Assembly: GCF_032911225.1 (NCBI RefSeq)
Contig: NZ_CP136600.1
Coordinates: forward strand, 682,001-746,000
Length of the DNA: 64,000 bases
Source: Thalassotalea fonticola
GTDB lineage: Bacteria > Pseudomonadota > Gammaproteobacteria > Enterobacterales > Alteromonadaceae
Direction of reading: 5' to 3'
Shown piece by piece: positions 53,543-62,425 of the stretch; the first letter of the stretch is position 1, and each line of letters starts with the position of its first letter. Both the position numbers and the translations under genes were made by a program. The notes under the pieces are model-generated. The model saw only the letters and a list, made by a program, of their open reading frames with translations. It made no database searches and was not told where the DNA came from.

Positions 53543-54022
53543 CTATACAATTTTGTTGCGAGTAACAATCACCCCATCTGTATCAGCGTAAAGATAATCA
53601 CCGTGATTAATCTCTATACCGCCAAATGAAAAACTAACCTCTCTTTCACCTGAGGTTACCGGAATATATTTGCGAGGGCAGGTACCAAGTGCGTATAAAG
53701 CAACAGGAATGTCGGTTATTTGGAATGTATCTCTGATATAGCCATTTATTAAAATACCGGCATAATTATTTTGATGAGCAAATTTCATCAGGTTTTCACC
53801 TACAACCGCATAGTAATCTTGGTCTACGTCAACGACAACAATTTTTCCGGTGCCATCTTCATCTCTGAGTAATTTAATTAAGTCTGAATTGTTTTTATCC
53901 AATTTAATGGTAACTATTTGCCCTTGGCATTTACTTGCGCCGCCATAATTATTATAGCCTGCGCCTAATACAGATACCTTATCGCTAAATTCATCACAGA
54001 TATCGGCGGTAAAAAATGTCAT
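53543..54022 (-). CDS. RraA-like protein (RraA / 4-hydroxy-4-methyl-2-oxoglutarate aldolase family)
   Basis: 159 aa, matching RraA length. The family core GYNNYGGASKCQGQIVTIK, then VVVDVDQDYYAVVGENLMKFA and GILINGYIRDT, is present. The Arg-Asp pair in GYIRD is the one used for metal and substrate by the aldolase/oxaloacetate-decarboxylase members, so the protein may be an enzyme rather than an RNase E inhibitor. It is divergent from the glutamate mutase operon with a 130-bp shared gap. Which of the two activities it has cannot be settled by sequence alone. Confidence 0.8.
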   Translation of the reverse strand: MTFFTADICDEFSDKVSVLGAGYNNYGGASKCQGQIVTIKLDKNNSDLIKLLRDEDGTGKIVVVDVDQDYYAVVGENLMKFAHQNNYAGILINGYIRDTFQITDIPVALYALGTCPRKYIPVTSGEREVSFSFGGIEINHGDYLYADTDGVIVTRNKIV

Positions 54023-54152
54023 AGATTATTCCTGTTATTTTATATAAGACAGTATTCTATCATCAAACAAGCCTTTATAGATAAACTTTGTTATCATATA
54101 TATTCTAAAAAAGTGAATAAGTATATACAACTTAAATTGGGCATAAAAATTT

Positions 54153-54578
54153 ATGAAAGTAGTAACAGGCGTAGTTGGTAACGACATTCATGTGGTCGCT
54201 AATCGATTAATTGAACTTTCCCTAAATGCGCGTGGATATGAAGTGTTTAACTTAGGAGTAAACACGTATTTAGAAGAGTTTTTTGATGCGGTGGTCGAAA
54301 CTGGCGCTGAAATTCTAATGATTTCATCTTTAAACGGTGAAGCTGAAGGCTGGAGCAGAGAAGTTAAGCTACTAAAAGCCAAATATAAACAACTGGATGA
54401 TCTGATCATGATGATTGGTGGCAATCTAGTTGTAGGCACAGGTAACGCCGAAGATATAGTGCCAAGATACAAAAATTACGGTTTTGATATCGTTTGTCAT
54501 CAGGTAGATTTAAATACCGGTTTAGACATGCTAGAAGACCTTATAAAAGACAGAGAGCTAGAAGTGAGTAATAAATAA
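54153..54578 (+). CDS. glmS: Glutamate (methylaspartate) mutase, sigma (B12-binding) subunit
   Basis: 141 aa. The Rossmann-like B12-binding fold of GlmS/MutS is clear: VVGNDIHVVANRLIELSL at the start, then ILMISSLNGEAEG, and MIGGNLVVGTG. Asp11 and His13 fit the D-x-H-x-x-G signature of base-off cobalamin binding, but the third position is Ala16 in place of Gly. The subunit holds adenosylcobalamin for the carbon-skeleton rearrangement of glutamate to (2S,3S)-3-methylaspartate. Its stop overlaps the start of the E subunit (TAATG). No cobalamin riboswitch is visible in the 130 bp before it. Confidence 0.88.
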   Translation: MKVVTGVVGNDIHVVANRLIELSLNARGYEVFNLGVNTYLEEFFDAVVETGAEILMISSLNGEAEGWSREVKLLKAKYKQLDDLIMMIGGNLVVGTGNAEDIVPRYKNYGFDIVCHQVDLNTGLDMLEDLIKDRELEVSNK

Positions 54579-55942
54579 TGAGTTTGCTGCAAGAAGAAAG
54601 AGAAATAATTCTTAGCAATGAGTATGTTGATACATTTGACTTTGCCGAAGTGGCTGAGTTTGTTAAAAATGCAAGCAAAGATCTGTTTATATCGCATCAC
54701 TTTAAAAACAAAAGTAAAATGCTTGTACAGCCCAGGGGCGGATTTCCTACCTACAAGAAACAATTTGCACTTTATGAATTTTTTGTCGATGCCAATGTTG
54801 ATGTGCTGCCTTTAACGATTGACTCAAATACAAGACTCAATGACTATGCCACTTCAAAGAAAATGCTTCGTCTGAGTGAAGAAAATGATGTTGATATGCT
54901 TAATGGTTATCCTTTGGTAAATCATGGCTATCGAACAACACGAAAAATGATCACTAATTTTAATAAACCGGTAAGTTTACGCCACGGTACACCTGATGCA
55001 AGACTCTTAATTGAAACAGCGATCGCTTCAGGAATTTTTGAAATTGAAGGCGGCCCGATCACTTACCTTTTGCCTTATTCAAAAAACTTTCCTTTAGATA
55101 AAGCATTTTTGTATTGGAAATATGTTGAGCGAGTGTGCGCTAATTACTCAAAATTAAATGAACCAATCAATAGAGAGTCTTTTGGGCCACTTACCGCAAC
55201 GTTAGTACCGCCAGCTATTACTATTGTCATACAGTTACTGGAAATGTTGCTTTCATTAGAAGAAGGAGTGAAGTCATTCTCTGTATCATTTGCTCAACAA
55301 GGCTCGATGAACCAAGATATTGTCACCGGTGCAGTGCTGAAAAAATTAGCAAAATACTACGCCGCGCAAATAAACTGTAGCGACGCCGCTATTCATTTGG
55401 TTTATCACCAATGGATGGGGGCATTTCCAATGAATAAGGACTATGCCGAACAACTAATTAATATGTCTACGGTAATCGCATCAATGGTGGGGGCTGATAA
55501 AATTATCACTAAAACCAGAGAAGAAGCCTCGGGTATTCCTACCAAAGAAGCTAATGCCAAAACTGTATCTAATACTCAATACACATTAGGCATTCTAAGC
55601 GGCTTGCCTAATGTTGTTGATGAAGAAGAAGAGGAAATGTTAACGCTGCAGGTTAAAGCTATTATGGAAGCTGTGTTTAATGATCCGGCTGATACCTTAT
55701 GGCGTAAAGTGTTTAACTCGATTAAAAACGGTATTATCGATGTGCCTTTTTCTCCGCATATTATTAATCACAATAATATGATCACCATCAGAGATGCGAA
55801 GAAAAACATCAGAATTATAAAAAGAGGCAATGTGCCCATTCCAGACAGATGTTACGCTTATGATAAAGCGCAATGTGATTTGACCAAAGATACCACCAGT
55901 ATCGTCAATGATATTATTCACGATATAGGAATTATGCAATGA
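54578..55942 (+). CDS. glmE: Glutamate (methylaspartate) mutase, epsilon (catalytic) subunit
   Basis: 454 aa, slightly shorter than the clostridial protein (483). The residues known to hold glutamate in Clostridium cochlearium GlmE (Arg66, Arg100, Arg149, Glu171, Tyr177, Tyr181, Lys326, Glu330) have counterparts here: Arg53, Arg86, Arg135, Glu157, Tyr163, Tyr167, Lys312 and Glu316. All but the first lie at a constant offset of 14. The motifs are QPRGGFPTY, LRHGTPDAR and IEGGPITYLLPYSK. The enzyme should therefore still use glutamate. Starts inside the stop of glmS and ends overlapping the start of glmL by 4 bp. Confidence 0.92.
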   Translation: MSLLQEEREIILSNEYVDTFDFAEVAEFVKNASKDLFISHHFKNKSKMLVQPRGGFPTYKKQFALYEFFVDANVDVLPLTIDSNTRLNDYATSKKMLRLSEENDVDMLNGYPLVNHGYRTTRKMITNFNKPVSLRHGTPDARLLIETAIASGIFEIEGGPITYLLPYSKNFPLDKAFLYWKYVERVCANYSKLNEPINRESFGPLTATLVPPAITIVIQLLEMLLSLEEGVKSFSVSFAQQGSMNQDIVTGAVLKKLAKYYAAQINCSDAAIHLVYHQWMGAFPMNKDYAEQLINMSTVIASMVGADKIITKTREEASGIPTKEANAKTVSNTQYTLGILSGLPNVVDEEEEEMLTLQVKAIMEAVFNDPADTLWRKVFNSIKNGIIDVPFSPHIINHNNMITIRDAKKNIRIIKRGNVPIPDRCYAYDKAQCDLTKDTTSIVNDIIHDIGIMQ

Positions 55943-57177
55943 TCTGTGAAATAAACAATGCCGAAAACAAAGACAGCAAAGAAAACAATGATAAATTGTT
56001 GATTGATGTTGGTAGTACGTACTTTAAGATCAGTACTCCGGGCAATATAGAACAACATTTTAGAGATTTTAACAAAGATATCTTAGATGATTTAATGCAT
56101 AAATGCGGTAAGACCATCGGTGGTTTTGCTAAAGATGATGTCCATATTTATTCTTCTGCGAATGGCGGGTTGACTACGCTAATTATCGGTATCACCAATA
56201 CCTTTTCATTAAAGTATGCTACCAATATCGCTTTTAACTCGGGCATAAATATTATTGATACTGTGCTCTATCAAAATATCGAAGACTATTCATTGCCAAG
56301 TGATCTTATCGATGTCGTTATTATTGTTGGCGGCATCAATTCAAATGGCAATATTTTTTCTGACAGCCTATACAACTATTTAGCTCAGTTACGCTATTCC
56401 AATATTGTTTTTGTTGGTAATGAGCTTGATGCTCCGCTAATAAAAGAGCGCATTGAAAATGTTGAAATATTACCAAATATAATTGATGACAGGCTGCATA
56501 TTGTTGAAGAGCACTTACGAGAATATTTAACCAACCTTTATCAAAAAGATATTGAAGGCAAAGAAGATATTAAGCATTTGTACGATATTACTTCAAATCA
56601 AATATTTCCAACCCCTTATATAGTGAACAAAACGTTACCGTTAATTGATGCAAAATTTTCGGTGGTAAACCCATTTATATTGCTTGATATTGGTGGGGCA
56701 ACAACTGACATTCACTTTTCAAAAGATTTAGTTGACGAAAATATAGTGACAGAAAATGAATATGACCGACTGGTATTTAAAAAGCTCGGCGTTTATAAGT
56801 CTAAACAGTCATTAATTTTTGCCGCGCAAAATAATGAATTCGTCTATGAGTTGTTGATGCACTTGAAAGTAACAGAAAATATTTTTGCAGAGCAAACTGA
56901 AAAATCTACTAAAATATTGATGCAACTGGCTATTTTTTTGGTTTTATGTAAAATTTCTCATTATAAAAAAGCCTATATCAATTTAAAGCTACTTTCGATT
57001 AACTCTATTGTTTTAACCGGTGGTATTACCAAGGTATTAACGGGCGAAGAAATCGAAGATATTATTTCGTTTTTCTATAAAAAAATCCTTAACTCAGAGC
57101 ACAACCCGGTGACTGTCCTTGATAGTAATTATGATATTTGGACGCTTGCAGAAAAAGGAAAAGAATTATGTCAATAA
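55939..57177 (+). CDS. glmL: MutL/GlmL-type reactivase of glutamate mutase
   Basis: 412 aa. The actin/Hsp70-like ATPase motifs LLIDVGSTYFKIS (20-32) and LLDIGGATTDIHFS (about 250-263) are those of MutL/GlmL, encoded between or beside mutS and mutE in clostridia. The family is thought to exchange damaged cobalamin for adenosylcobalamin with ATP. At about 410 residues it is a little shorter than clostridial MutL (about 460). Its start overlaps the stop of glmE and its end overlaps the start of the ligase, so all four genes are translationally coupled. Confidence 0.88.
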   Translation: MICEINNAENKDSKENNDKLLIDVGSTYFKISTPGNIEQHFRDFNKDILDDLMHKCGKTIGGFAKDDVHIYSSANGGLTTLIIGITNTFSLKYATNIAFNSGINIIDTVLYQNIEDYSLPSDLIDVVIIVGGINSNGNIFSDSLYNYLAQLRYSNIVFVGNELDAPLIKERIENVEILPNIIDDRLHIVEEHLREYLTNLYQKDIEGKEDIKHLYDITSNQIFPTPYIVNKTLPLIDAKFSVVNPFILLDIGGATTDIHFSKDLVDENIVTENEYDRLVFKKLGVYKSKQSLIFAAQNNEFVYELLMHLKVTENIFAEQTEKSTKILMQLAIFLVLCKISHYKKAYINLKLLSINSIVLTGGITKVLTGEEIEDIISFFYKKILNSEHNPVTVLDSNYDIWTLAEKGKELCQ

Positions 57178-58739
57178 ACTGTATAAGAACACTTCTTGAA
57201 AGTGCAGTGCAGGCGAATAGCGACAAGACTGCCATTGTAAATAACGAAACAAGTATCACCTACACTGAGTTGTTTGCCAAAGTAAACCAAGTAGCTTTTT
57301 ATTTAAAAGAGTTAGACTTGCCCAAAGATTCCCGAATTGGTATTTATTCCAACAAAGGCATAGAGCAAGTTATTGCTGTGTTAGCTATTTTGTCTACCGA
57401 CTACATATTAGTGCCACTCACTACGTTATTAAAGCCTGAGCAAGTTGAGTACATTATTAACGATTGTGATATCAAGTGTATTATCACTGATAAGCTAAAG
57501 CTTGAGAGTATTGAAGAAATTAACTTTGATGGCCAAATTATTTCTTATGAAACGGCGAGCAAAGGTATAGCGTCATTTGAAGAGATTTTTAAATACTACA
57601 ATAAACCTTATGAGTGCGACATCAGCGGTCACAGTAATGCAGTAATTACCTATTCGTTTGGCGTGTCAGGCACACCAAAAGGCATTGTTATTTCGCATCG
57701 AAATCTTATTGATTCGGCTCGTGTCGTGTCTCAGTATTTAAAACTAGCGCACGATGACGTAATTTCAGGCTTACTTATTTTTAATCTTGATTATGGCTTG
57801 AATCAAATATTTTGTACGTTATACAAAAAAGCTACATTGGCCTTACATAGGTTCATTTTGCCAGAAGATTTTTTCAACCACATTATTAACGATAAAGTGA
57901 CTGTATTACCATTAATGCCGGTCAATATTTCTCAGATGTTTGATGATGGTACTCATAGAATTCCCAGTAGCGAGCTTTTTTCTGCGGTTAAAACCATTAC
58001 CTCTTCAGGCGGTAATGTAACGGCTAAAATGGTCAAAGACTGTAAAAAAACCTTCCAACAGGCTGACTTTTACTCAATGCACGGATTAACTGAAGCATTT
58101 CGCTCAACCTATCTTGCCCCATCACAAGTACAAATTAGGCCAGATTCTATTGGTAAAGCCATACCCGATGTTGAGCTGTATGTCATTAACGAAAACGGTA
58201 AGGAATGTGAGGTTCGAGAAGTCGGTGAATTGATCCACCGAGGTGGCTATATTTATCGGGGGTTCTGGAATGCGCCAGAGCAAAATGAGCAACGATTTAA
58301 GTCAGTACAAATCTTAAAAGATGTGATTAATCTTGAAGGTCAGCTAACCGACGAGATTGTTGTGGCTACAGGCGATTATGTTTATAAAGATGAAGAAGGG
58401 TACTTTTACTTTGTTTCAAGACAGGATGACATGATCAAAACCAGAGGCTTTAGGGTTTCACCTTTTGAAATTGAATCTGTGGTCGCTAAAAATATTCCAC
58501 AAATAGATAAATGTGCTGTTTTTGGTATAGACAACGAACTTATCGAAGAAGAAATTGTAATGGTTTACTCTGCCGGTAATGAGATCACTGAAAAAGAGAT
58601 TTTGTTCGAGCTTAAAAAACACTTAGCCTCTTACATGATCCCAAGTCGAGTTGTTTATAAAAAGTCACTGCCTTTAGTACAAAGTGATAAAAATCAAGTG
58701 AATAAAGATTTACTAAAACGAGAATTGTCTGGAGGGTAG
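57168..58739 (+). CDS. Adenylate-forming acid ligase beside glutamate mutase
   Basis: 523 aa from the ATG at 57168 (AAGGA upstream; the frame is open back to 57138). The ANL superfamily is shown by the ATP motif SFGVSGTPKGIVISH (variant of TSGTTGxPKG), YSMHGLTEAF, and TGDYVYKDEEGYFYFVSRQDDMIK with RGFRVSPFEIE. The C-terminal lysine motif LVQSDKNQVNK is present in a modified form. The enzyme should adenylate a carboxylic acid and pass it to CoA or a carrier protein. Coupling to glutamate mutase suggests that the acid is 3-methylaspartate or a product of it, as with VinN in vicenistatin biosynthesis, but no carrier protein gene is in the window. Confidence 0.85.
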   Translation: MSINCIRTLLESAVQANSDKTAIVNNETSITYTELFAKVNQVAFYLKELDLPKDSRIGIYSNKGIEQVIAVLAILSTDYILVPLTTLLKPEQVEYIINDCDIKCIITDKLKLESIEEINFDGQIISYETASKGIASFEEIFKYYNKPYECDISGHSNAVITYSFGVSGTPKGIVISHRNLIDSARVVSQYLKLAHDDVISGLLIFNLDYGLNQIFCTLYKKATLALHRFILPEDFFNHIINDKVTVLPLMPVNISQMFDDGTHRIPSSELFSAVKTITSSGGNVTAKMVKDCKKTFQQADFYSMHGLTEAFRSTYLAPSQVQIRPDSIGKAIPDVELYVINENGKECEVREVGELIHRGGYIYRGFWNAPEQNEQRFKSVQILKDVINLEGQLTDEIVVATGDYVYKDEEGYFYFVSRQDDMIKTRGFRVSPFEIESVVAKNIPQIDKCAVFGIDNELIEEEIVMVYSAGNEITEKEILFELKKHLASYMIPSRVVYKKSLPLVQSDKNQVNKDLLKRELSGG

Positions 58740-58757
58740 TTTTAACTCTCATAATCA

Positions 58758-58786
58758 CCCCAACAAAAAGTTGGGGTTTATTTTTT
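58758..58786 (+). terminator. Terminator of the glutamate mutase operon
   Basis: CCCCAAC/GTTGGGG with a five-A loop, followed by TTTATTTTTT. Confidence 0.85.
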
Positions 58787-58909
58787 AGAATGAATATGCA
58801 AAACACTAGCTTGCAGCAATTGTATTAAAAATAATATTATCGTTCTGATTTTCTATTTGTTTTGATTTAACCTAGAATATAAGCACCTTTCATTAATCGA
58901 TGATTCTGT

Positions 58910-59971
58910 GTGTCTGATATTCAACAACAATTACTAACCTCTGCTGACTTTCTGGCGATTACTCGCCAATTTCCCGATGCTTTACCTGAAACCTTTACCG
59001 TACATTTAACTCACCCAACTTCCGGTTTACAAACCTTGATGAGTGTTTTAGATACCGGTGTGATAAGTTTTGAACCGGTCGATCAATTTACCGATAGTGA
59101 CATTGTATTATCCAGTGCTGTGCATGGTAATGAAACGGCGCCAATTGAAATTTGCCAACAATTAATCGCGCAAATAATTAAAGGCGAATTAGCCTTAAAG
59201 CAACGAGTTTTATTTTTATTTGGTAATCCCGCCTCTATTAATATTGGCGAGCGCTTTGTTGAAGAAAATTTAAACCGACTTTTTTCAGGCGCACATAGTG
59301 ATGGTGAAGGCTTATGCAATAAAGAACGTCATCGAGCACTAGCCCTTGAAAACTATGTTCGCGACTTTTTTGATCAGGGCGCGACAATAGCAGGGGAAAG
59401 AACTCGTTTTCATTATGATTTGCATACTGCCATACGTGGCTCAAAAAATGACAAGTTTGCTGTCTATCCGTTCTTACATGGTAAACCTAGAAATAAGCAA
59501 CAGCTGCAATTTTTGTTAAGTTGTGGCATTAACACCATTCTACTTTCTCATAGCCCAACAACAACGTTTAGTTACTTCTCTGCAAATGAATTTAATGCTC
59601 ATGCTTTTACTGTTGAATTAGGCAAGGTGATGCCGTTTGGTGAAAATAACATGGCTAATTTCAGTAACTGTAAAAATGCATTAACTTTATTATTAACTGC
59701 ACAAGACTTAGGCCTGGCAGAATTTGATGAAAGTGATTTTAATATTTATGAAATATTTAAAACAATAAATCGAGAAACTGAAGACTTTTATTTAACCTTT
59801 GCAGAGGACGCAGAGAACTTTACCGACTATCCTTTAGATCATGTATTAGCCGTAGATGGTGCTATTGAACACAAAGTAACAGTACCGGGTGAAGCGATTA
59901 TATTTCCTAATGCGCACGTTGCCATTGGGCAACGTGCGTTACTTACGGTGATACCGTGCAATATTGATTAG
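58910..59971 (+). CDS. astE: Succinylglutamate desuccinylase
   Basis: 353 aa from a GTG; the ribosome site is weak. The zinc site begins with HGNETAP (His72, Glu75), the metal-binding His in HYDLHTAIRG follows, and the catalytic glutamate is in FTVELGKVMPFG. The last step of arginine succinyltransferase catabolism: N-succinylglutamate to succinate and glutamate. The other ast genes are not in the window, so it stands apart from its pathway. Its product, glutamate, is the substrate of the mutase encoded just before it, which may be coincidence. Confidence 0.9.
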   Translation: MSDIQQQLLTSADFLAITRQFPDALPETFTVHLTHPTSGLQTLMSVLDTGVISFEPVDQFTDSDIVLSSAVHGNETAPIEICQQLIAQIIKGELALKQRVLFLFGNPASINIGERFVEENLNRLFSGAHSDGEGLCNKERHRALALENYVRDFFDQGATIAGERTRFHYDLHTAIRGSKNDKFAVYPFLHGKPRNKQQLQFLLSCGINTILLSHSPTTTFSYFSANEFNAHAFTVELGKVMPFGENNMANFSNCKNALTLLLTAQDLGLAEFDESDFNIYEIFKTINRETEDFYLTFAEDAENFTDYPLDHVLAVDGAIEHKVTVPGEAIIFPNAHVAIGQRALLTVIPCNID

Positions 59972-60155
59972 AGTGGCGGATTGGCTAATTTGATATTAAA
60001 AAGTGTAAACCTAAATTGCCACTAAAATTAACTTTTTACTGGTTAATTAATCGAAAAAATTGCATGTAAATGTTCCAAAATGTAAAGTTCTCGCGATATA
60101 TACCCAATGTCTAAAGGGCGGGTATAAGTACTTTTATAAAATAATTTTTTCATAT

Positions 60156-60201
60156 TTTAGAGCCAAATATAACAAACGTAAAAATTAGCGTTGGCTCTAA
60201 A
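60156..60201 (+). promoter_or_regulatory. Inverted repeat in the bkd leader region
   Basis: TTTAGAGCCAA (60156-60166) and TTGGCTCTAAA (60191-60201) form a perfect 11-bp inverted repeat with a 24-nt spacer, about 50 bp before bkdA1. It could be an operator or an RNA hairpin. Confidence 0.55.
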
Positions 60202-60253
60202 TTTCTTTAGGTTATTACAACAAAGCATGTAAATGCTACTAATCGAGAAGCTT

Positions 60254-61435
60254 ATGGACACTGTAAAATATCAAGAAGGTCGCGTGGTTCACCAGGTTGA
60301 AGCCATTGACGGTCATTCCGTAGAAATTCCAATCCTAAAAATATTAAAACAAGACGGTAGTGTGTATGAAAATGCAGACATGCCGGCAATTGAGCAAGAA
60401 CTTGCCACAAAAATTTATAAAACATTAGCATTTCATCGGGTATTAGACGAACGAATGACTGCATCACAGCGTCAAGGTCGCTTAAGCTTTTATATGTCAG
60501 CATTAGGCGAAGAAGCTGCCAGTGTTGGCAGTGCTGCTGGGCTAGATGATAACGATATGATCATGGCCCAATACCGTGAACAAGGTGCATTAATATTCAG
60601 GGGCTTTAGTCTTGAAAATTTCATGAATCAAATGTTCTCCAATGAAAAAGATCTAGGTAAAGGTCGCCAAATGCCAATTCATTATGGTTCGCAAGAGTTG
60701 AACTATATGACTGTTTCTTCACCGCTGGGAACACAAATTCCACAGGCTGCAGGTTATGCTTATGGACAAAAGCTTAAAGGCAACAAGCAGTGTACGATTT
60801 GCTATTTTGGTGAAGGTGCAGCCTCTGAAGGTGATTTTCATGCCGGTTTGAATATGGCTGCGGTACAAAGATCGCCGGTTATATTCTTTTGTCGCAATAA
60901 TGGTTACGCAATTTCTACACCTTCATCTGAGCAGTTTGCTGGTAACGGTATCGCCTCTCGTGGTGTTGGTTACGGCATTCGTACAATCAGAGTAGACGGT
61001 AACGATTTGTTAGCGGTATTGAAAGCTACGCAAGATGCTCGTCATTACGCAATTGAAAATAACAAACCAGTGATCATTGAAGCCATGTCGTATCGTTTAG
61101 GTGCGCATTCTACCTCGGATGATCCTAGTGGTTACAGAACCCGTGAAGAAGAAGCTAAATATGCTGATCACGATCCGATTTTACGAATGAAAAATTGGAT
61201 GCTTGCCAATAAATGGTGGGATGAGACACAAGAAGAAGAATTATTTGAAACGTACAGAAAAGACGTTTTAGCTGCGGTTAAAGTTGCCGAGGTTATTGAA
61301 AAGCCGGCGATTGAAGAGTTAATTACTGATGTTTACGATAAAGCACCAGAGCACTTAGAACAACAATTAGCTGATTTAAAAGAACACATTAAAAAGTATC
61401 CGGATGCTTACCCAGTTACTGCAGGGAGATTATAA
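60254..61435 (+). CDS. bkdA1: Branched-chain 2-oxoacid dehydrogenase E1 alpha
   Basis: 393 aa from the ATG at 60254 (frame open from 60233). The thiamine-diphosphate motif [19 protein letters not shown] to RNNGYAIST and the phosphorylation-loop-like [16 protein letters not shown] are typical of E1 alpha of branched-chain complexes. With the beta subunit it decarboxylates 2-oxo acids from valine, leucine and isoleucine and passes the acyl group to the E2 lipoyl arm. First gene of the bkd operon, 2 bp before bkdA2. Confidence 0.92.
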   Translation: MDTVKYQEGRVVHQVEAIDGHSVEIPILKILKQDGSVYENADMPAIEQELATKIYKTLAFHRVLDERMTASQRQGRLSFYMSALGEEAASVGSAAGLDDNDMIMAQYREQGALIFRGFSLENFMNQMFSNEKDLGKGRQMPIHYGSQELNYMTVSSPLGTQIPQAAGYAYGQKLKGNKQCTICYFGEGAASEGDFHAGLNMAAVQRSPVIFFCRNNGYAISTPSSEQFAGNGIASRGVGYGIRTIRVDGNDLLAVLKATQDARHYAIENNKPVIIEAMSYRLGAHSTSDDPSGYRTREEEAKYADHDPILRMKNWMLANKWWDETQEEELFETYRKDVLAAVKVAEVIEKPAIEELITDVYDKAPEHLEQQLADLKEHIKKYPDAYPVTAGRL

Positions 61436-61437
61436 TT

Positions 61438-62415
61438 ATGGCACAAATGAATTTATTACAAGCTATTAATAATGCTTTAGAAATCGCCATGACTGAAAAT
61501 GAGTCTGCAGTGTGTTTTGGTGAAGACGTAGGCCATTTTGGTGGTGTATTTCGTGCGACCAGTAACTTACAAGAAAAATTTGGTAAAGACCGTTGTTTTA
61601 ACACGCCTTTAACTGAACAGGGCATTATGGGCTTTGCCAATGGTTTAGCAGCGCAGGGCAGTGTTCCTATTGCTGAAATTCAGTTTGCTGATTATATTTT
61701 TCCAGCGTTCGATCAAATTGTGAATGAGTCTGCTAAATTCAGATACCGCTCTGGTAATGAATTTAATGTTGGAAACCTAACAATCCGTACACCTTACGGT
61801 GGCGGTATTGCTGGCGGTCTATATCACTCGCAATCACCTGAAGCTTACTTTGCCCACACACCGGGTTTAAAAATTGTGGTTCCTCGCAACCCTTATCAAG
61901 CTAAAGGTTTATTACTTGCTGCGATTCGTGACAAAAACCCGATCATATTTTTTGAACCTAAAAAGCTTTACCGGGCGTCAGTAGGCGAAGTGCCTGAAGA
62001 AGATTATCAGTTACCACTGGGTAAAGCCGAAGTTGTAAAAAATGGCACTGATATCACGTTATTAGGCTGGGGTGCGCAGATGGAAACCATCGAAAAATCA
62101 GCTGAAATGGCTGAAAAGCAAGGCGTGTCTTGTGAAATTATTGATTTACGTTCTATATTGCCTTGGGATGTAGACACGGTTGCTGCATCGGTGCAAAAGA
62201 CCGGCAGATTACTGATCAACCATGAAGCCCCTTTAACTGGTGGTTTTGCTGGTGAAATAGCGGCCACCATTCAAGATAAGTGTTTCTTACATTTAGAGTC
62301 ACCGATTTCACGAGTATGTGGTTTAGACACACCGTTCCCGCTAGCGCATGAAAAAGAATACATGCCAGATGAATTGAAAACCTTTGAAGCCATTATGGCC
62401 TCGGTAAATTACTAG
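61438..62415 (+). CDS. bkdA2: Branched-chain 2-oxoacid dehydrogenase E1 beta
   Basis: 325 aa. The segments [36 protein letters not shown] and the pyrimidine-domain [19 protein letters not shown] are typical of E1 beta. [21 protein letters not shown] forms the C-terminal interface. It pairs with BkdA1 to form the alpha2beta2 E1 enzyme. Confidence 0.93.
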   Translation: MAQMNLLQAINNALEIAMTENESAVCFGEDVGHFGGVFRATSNLQEKFGKDRCFNTPLTEQGIMGFANGLAAQGSVPIAEIQFADYIFPAFDQIVNESAKFRYRSGNEFNVGNLTIRTPYGGGIAGGLYHSQSPEAYFAHTPGLKIVVPRNPYQAKGLLLAAIRDKNPIIFFEPKKLYRASVGEVPEEDYQLPLGKAEVVKNGTDITLLGWGAQMETIEKSAEMAEKQGVSCEIIDLRSILPWDVDTVAASVQKTGRLLINHEAPLTGGFAGEIAATIQDKCFLHLESPISRVCGLDTPFPLAHEKEYMPDELKTFEAIMASVNY

Positions 62416-62425
62416 GATTTATGAA

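Noticed and set aside
54023..54152. Search for a cobalamin riboswitch before the B12-dependent mutase
   Set aside because: The 130-bp gap is AT-rich and shows no B12-box-like segment or fitting stem set.
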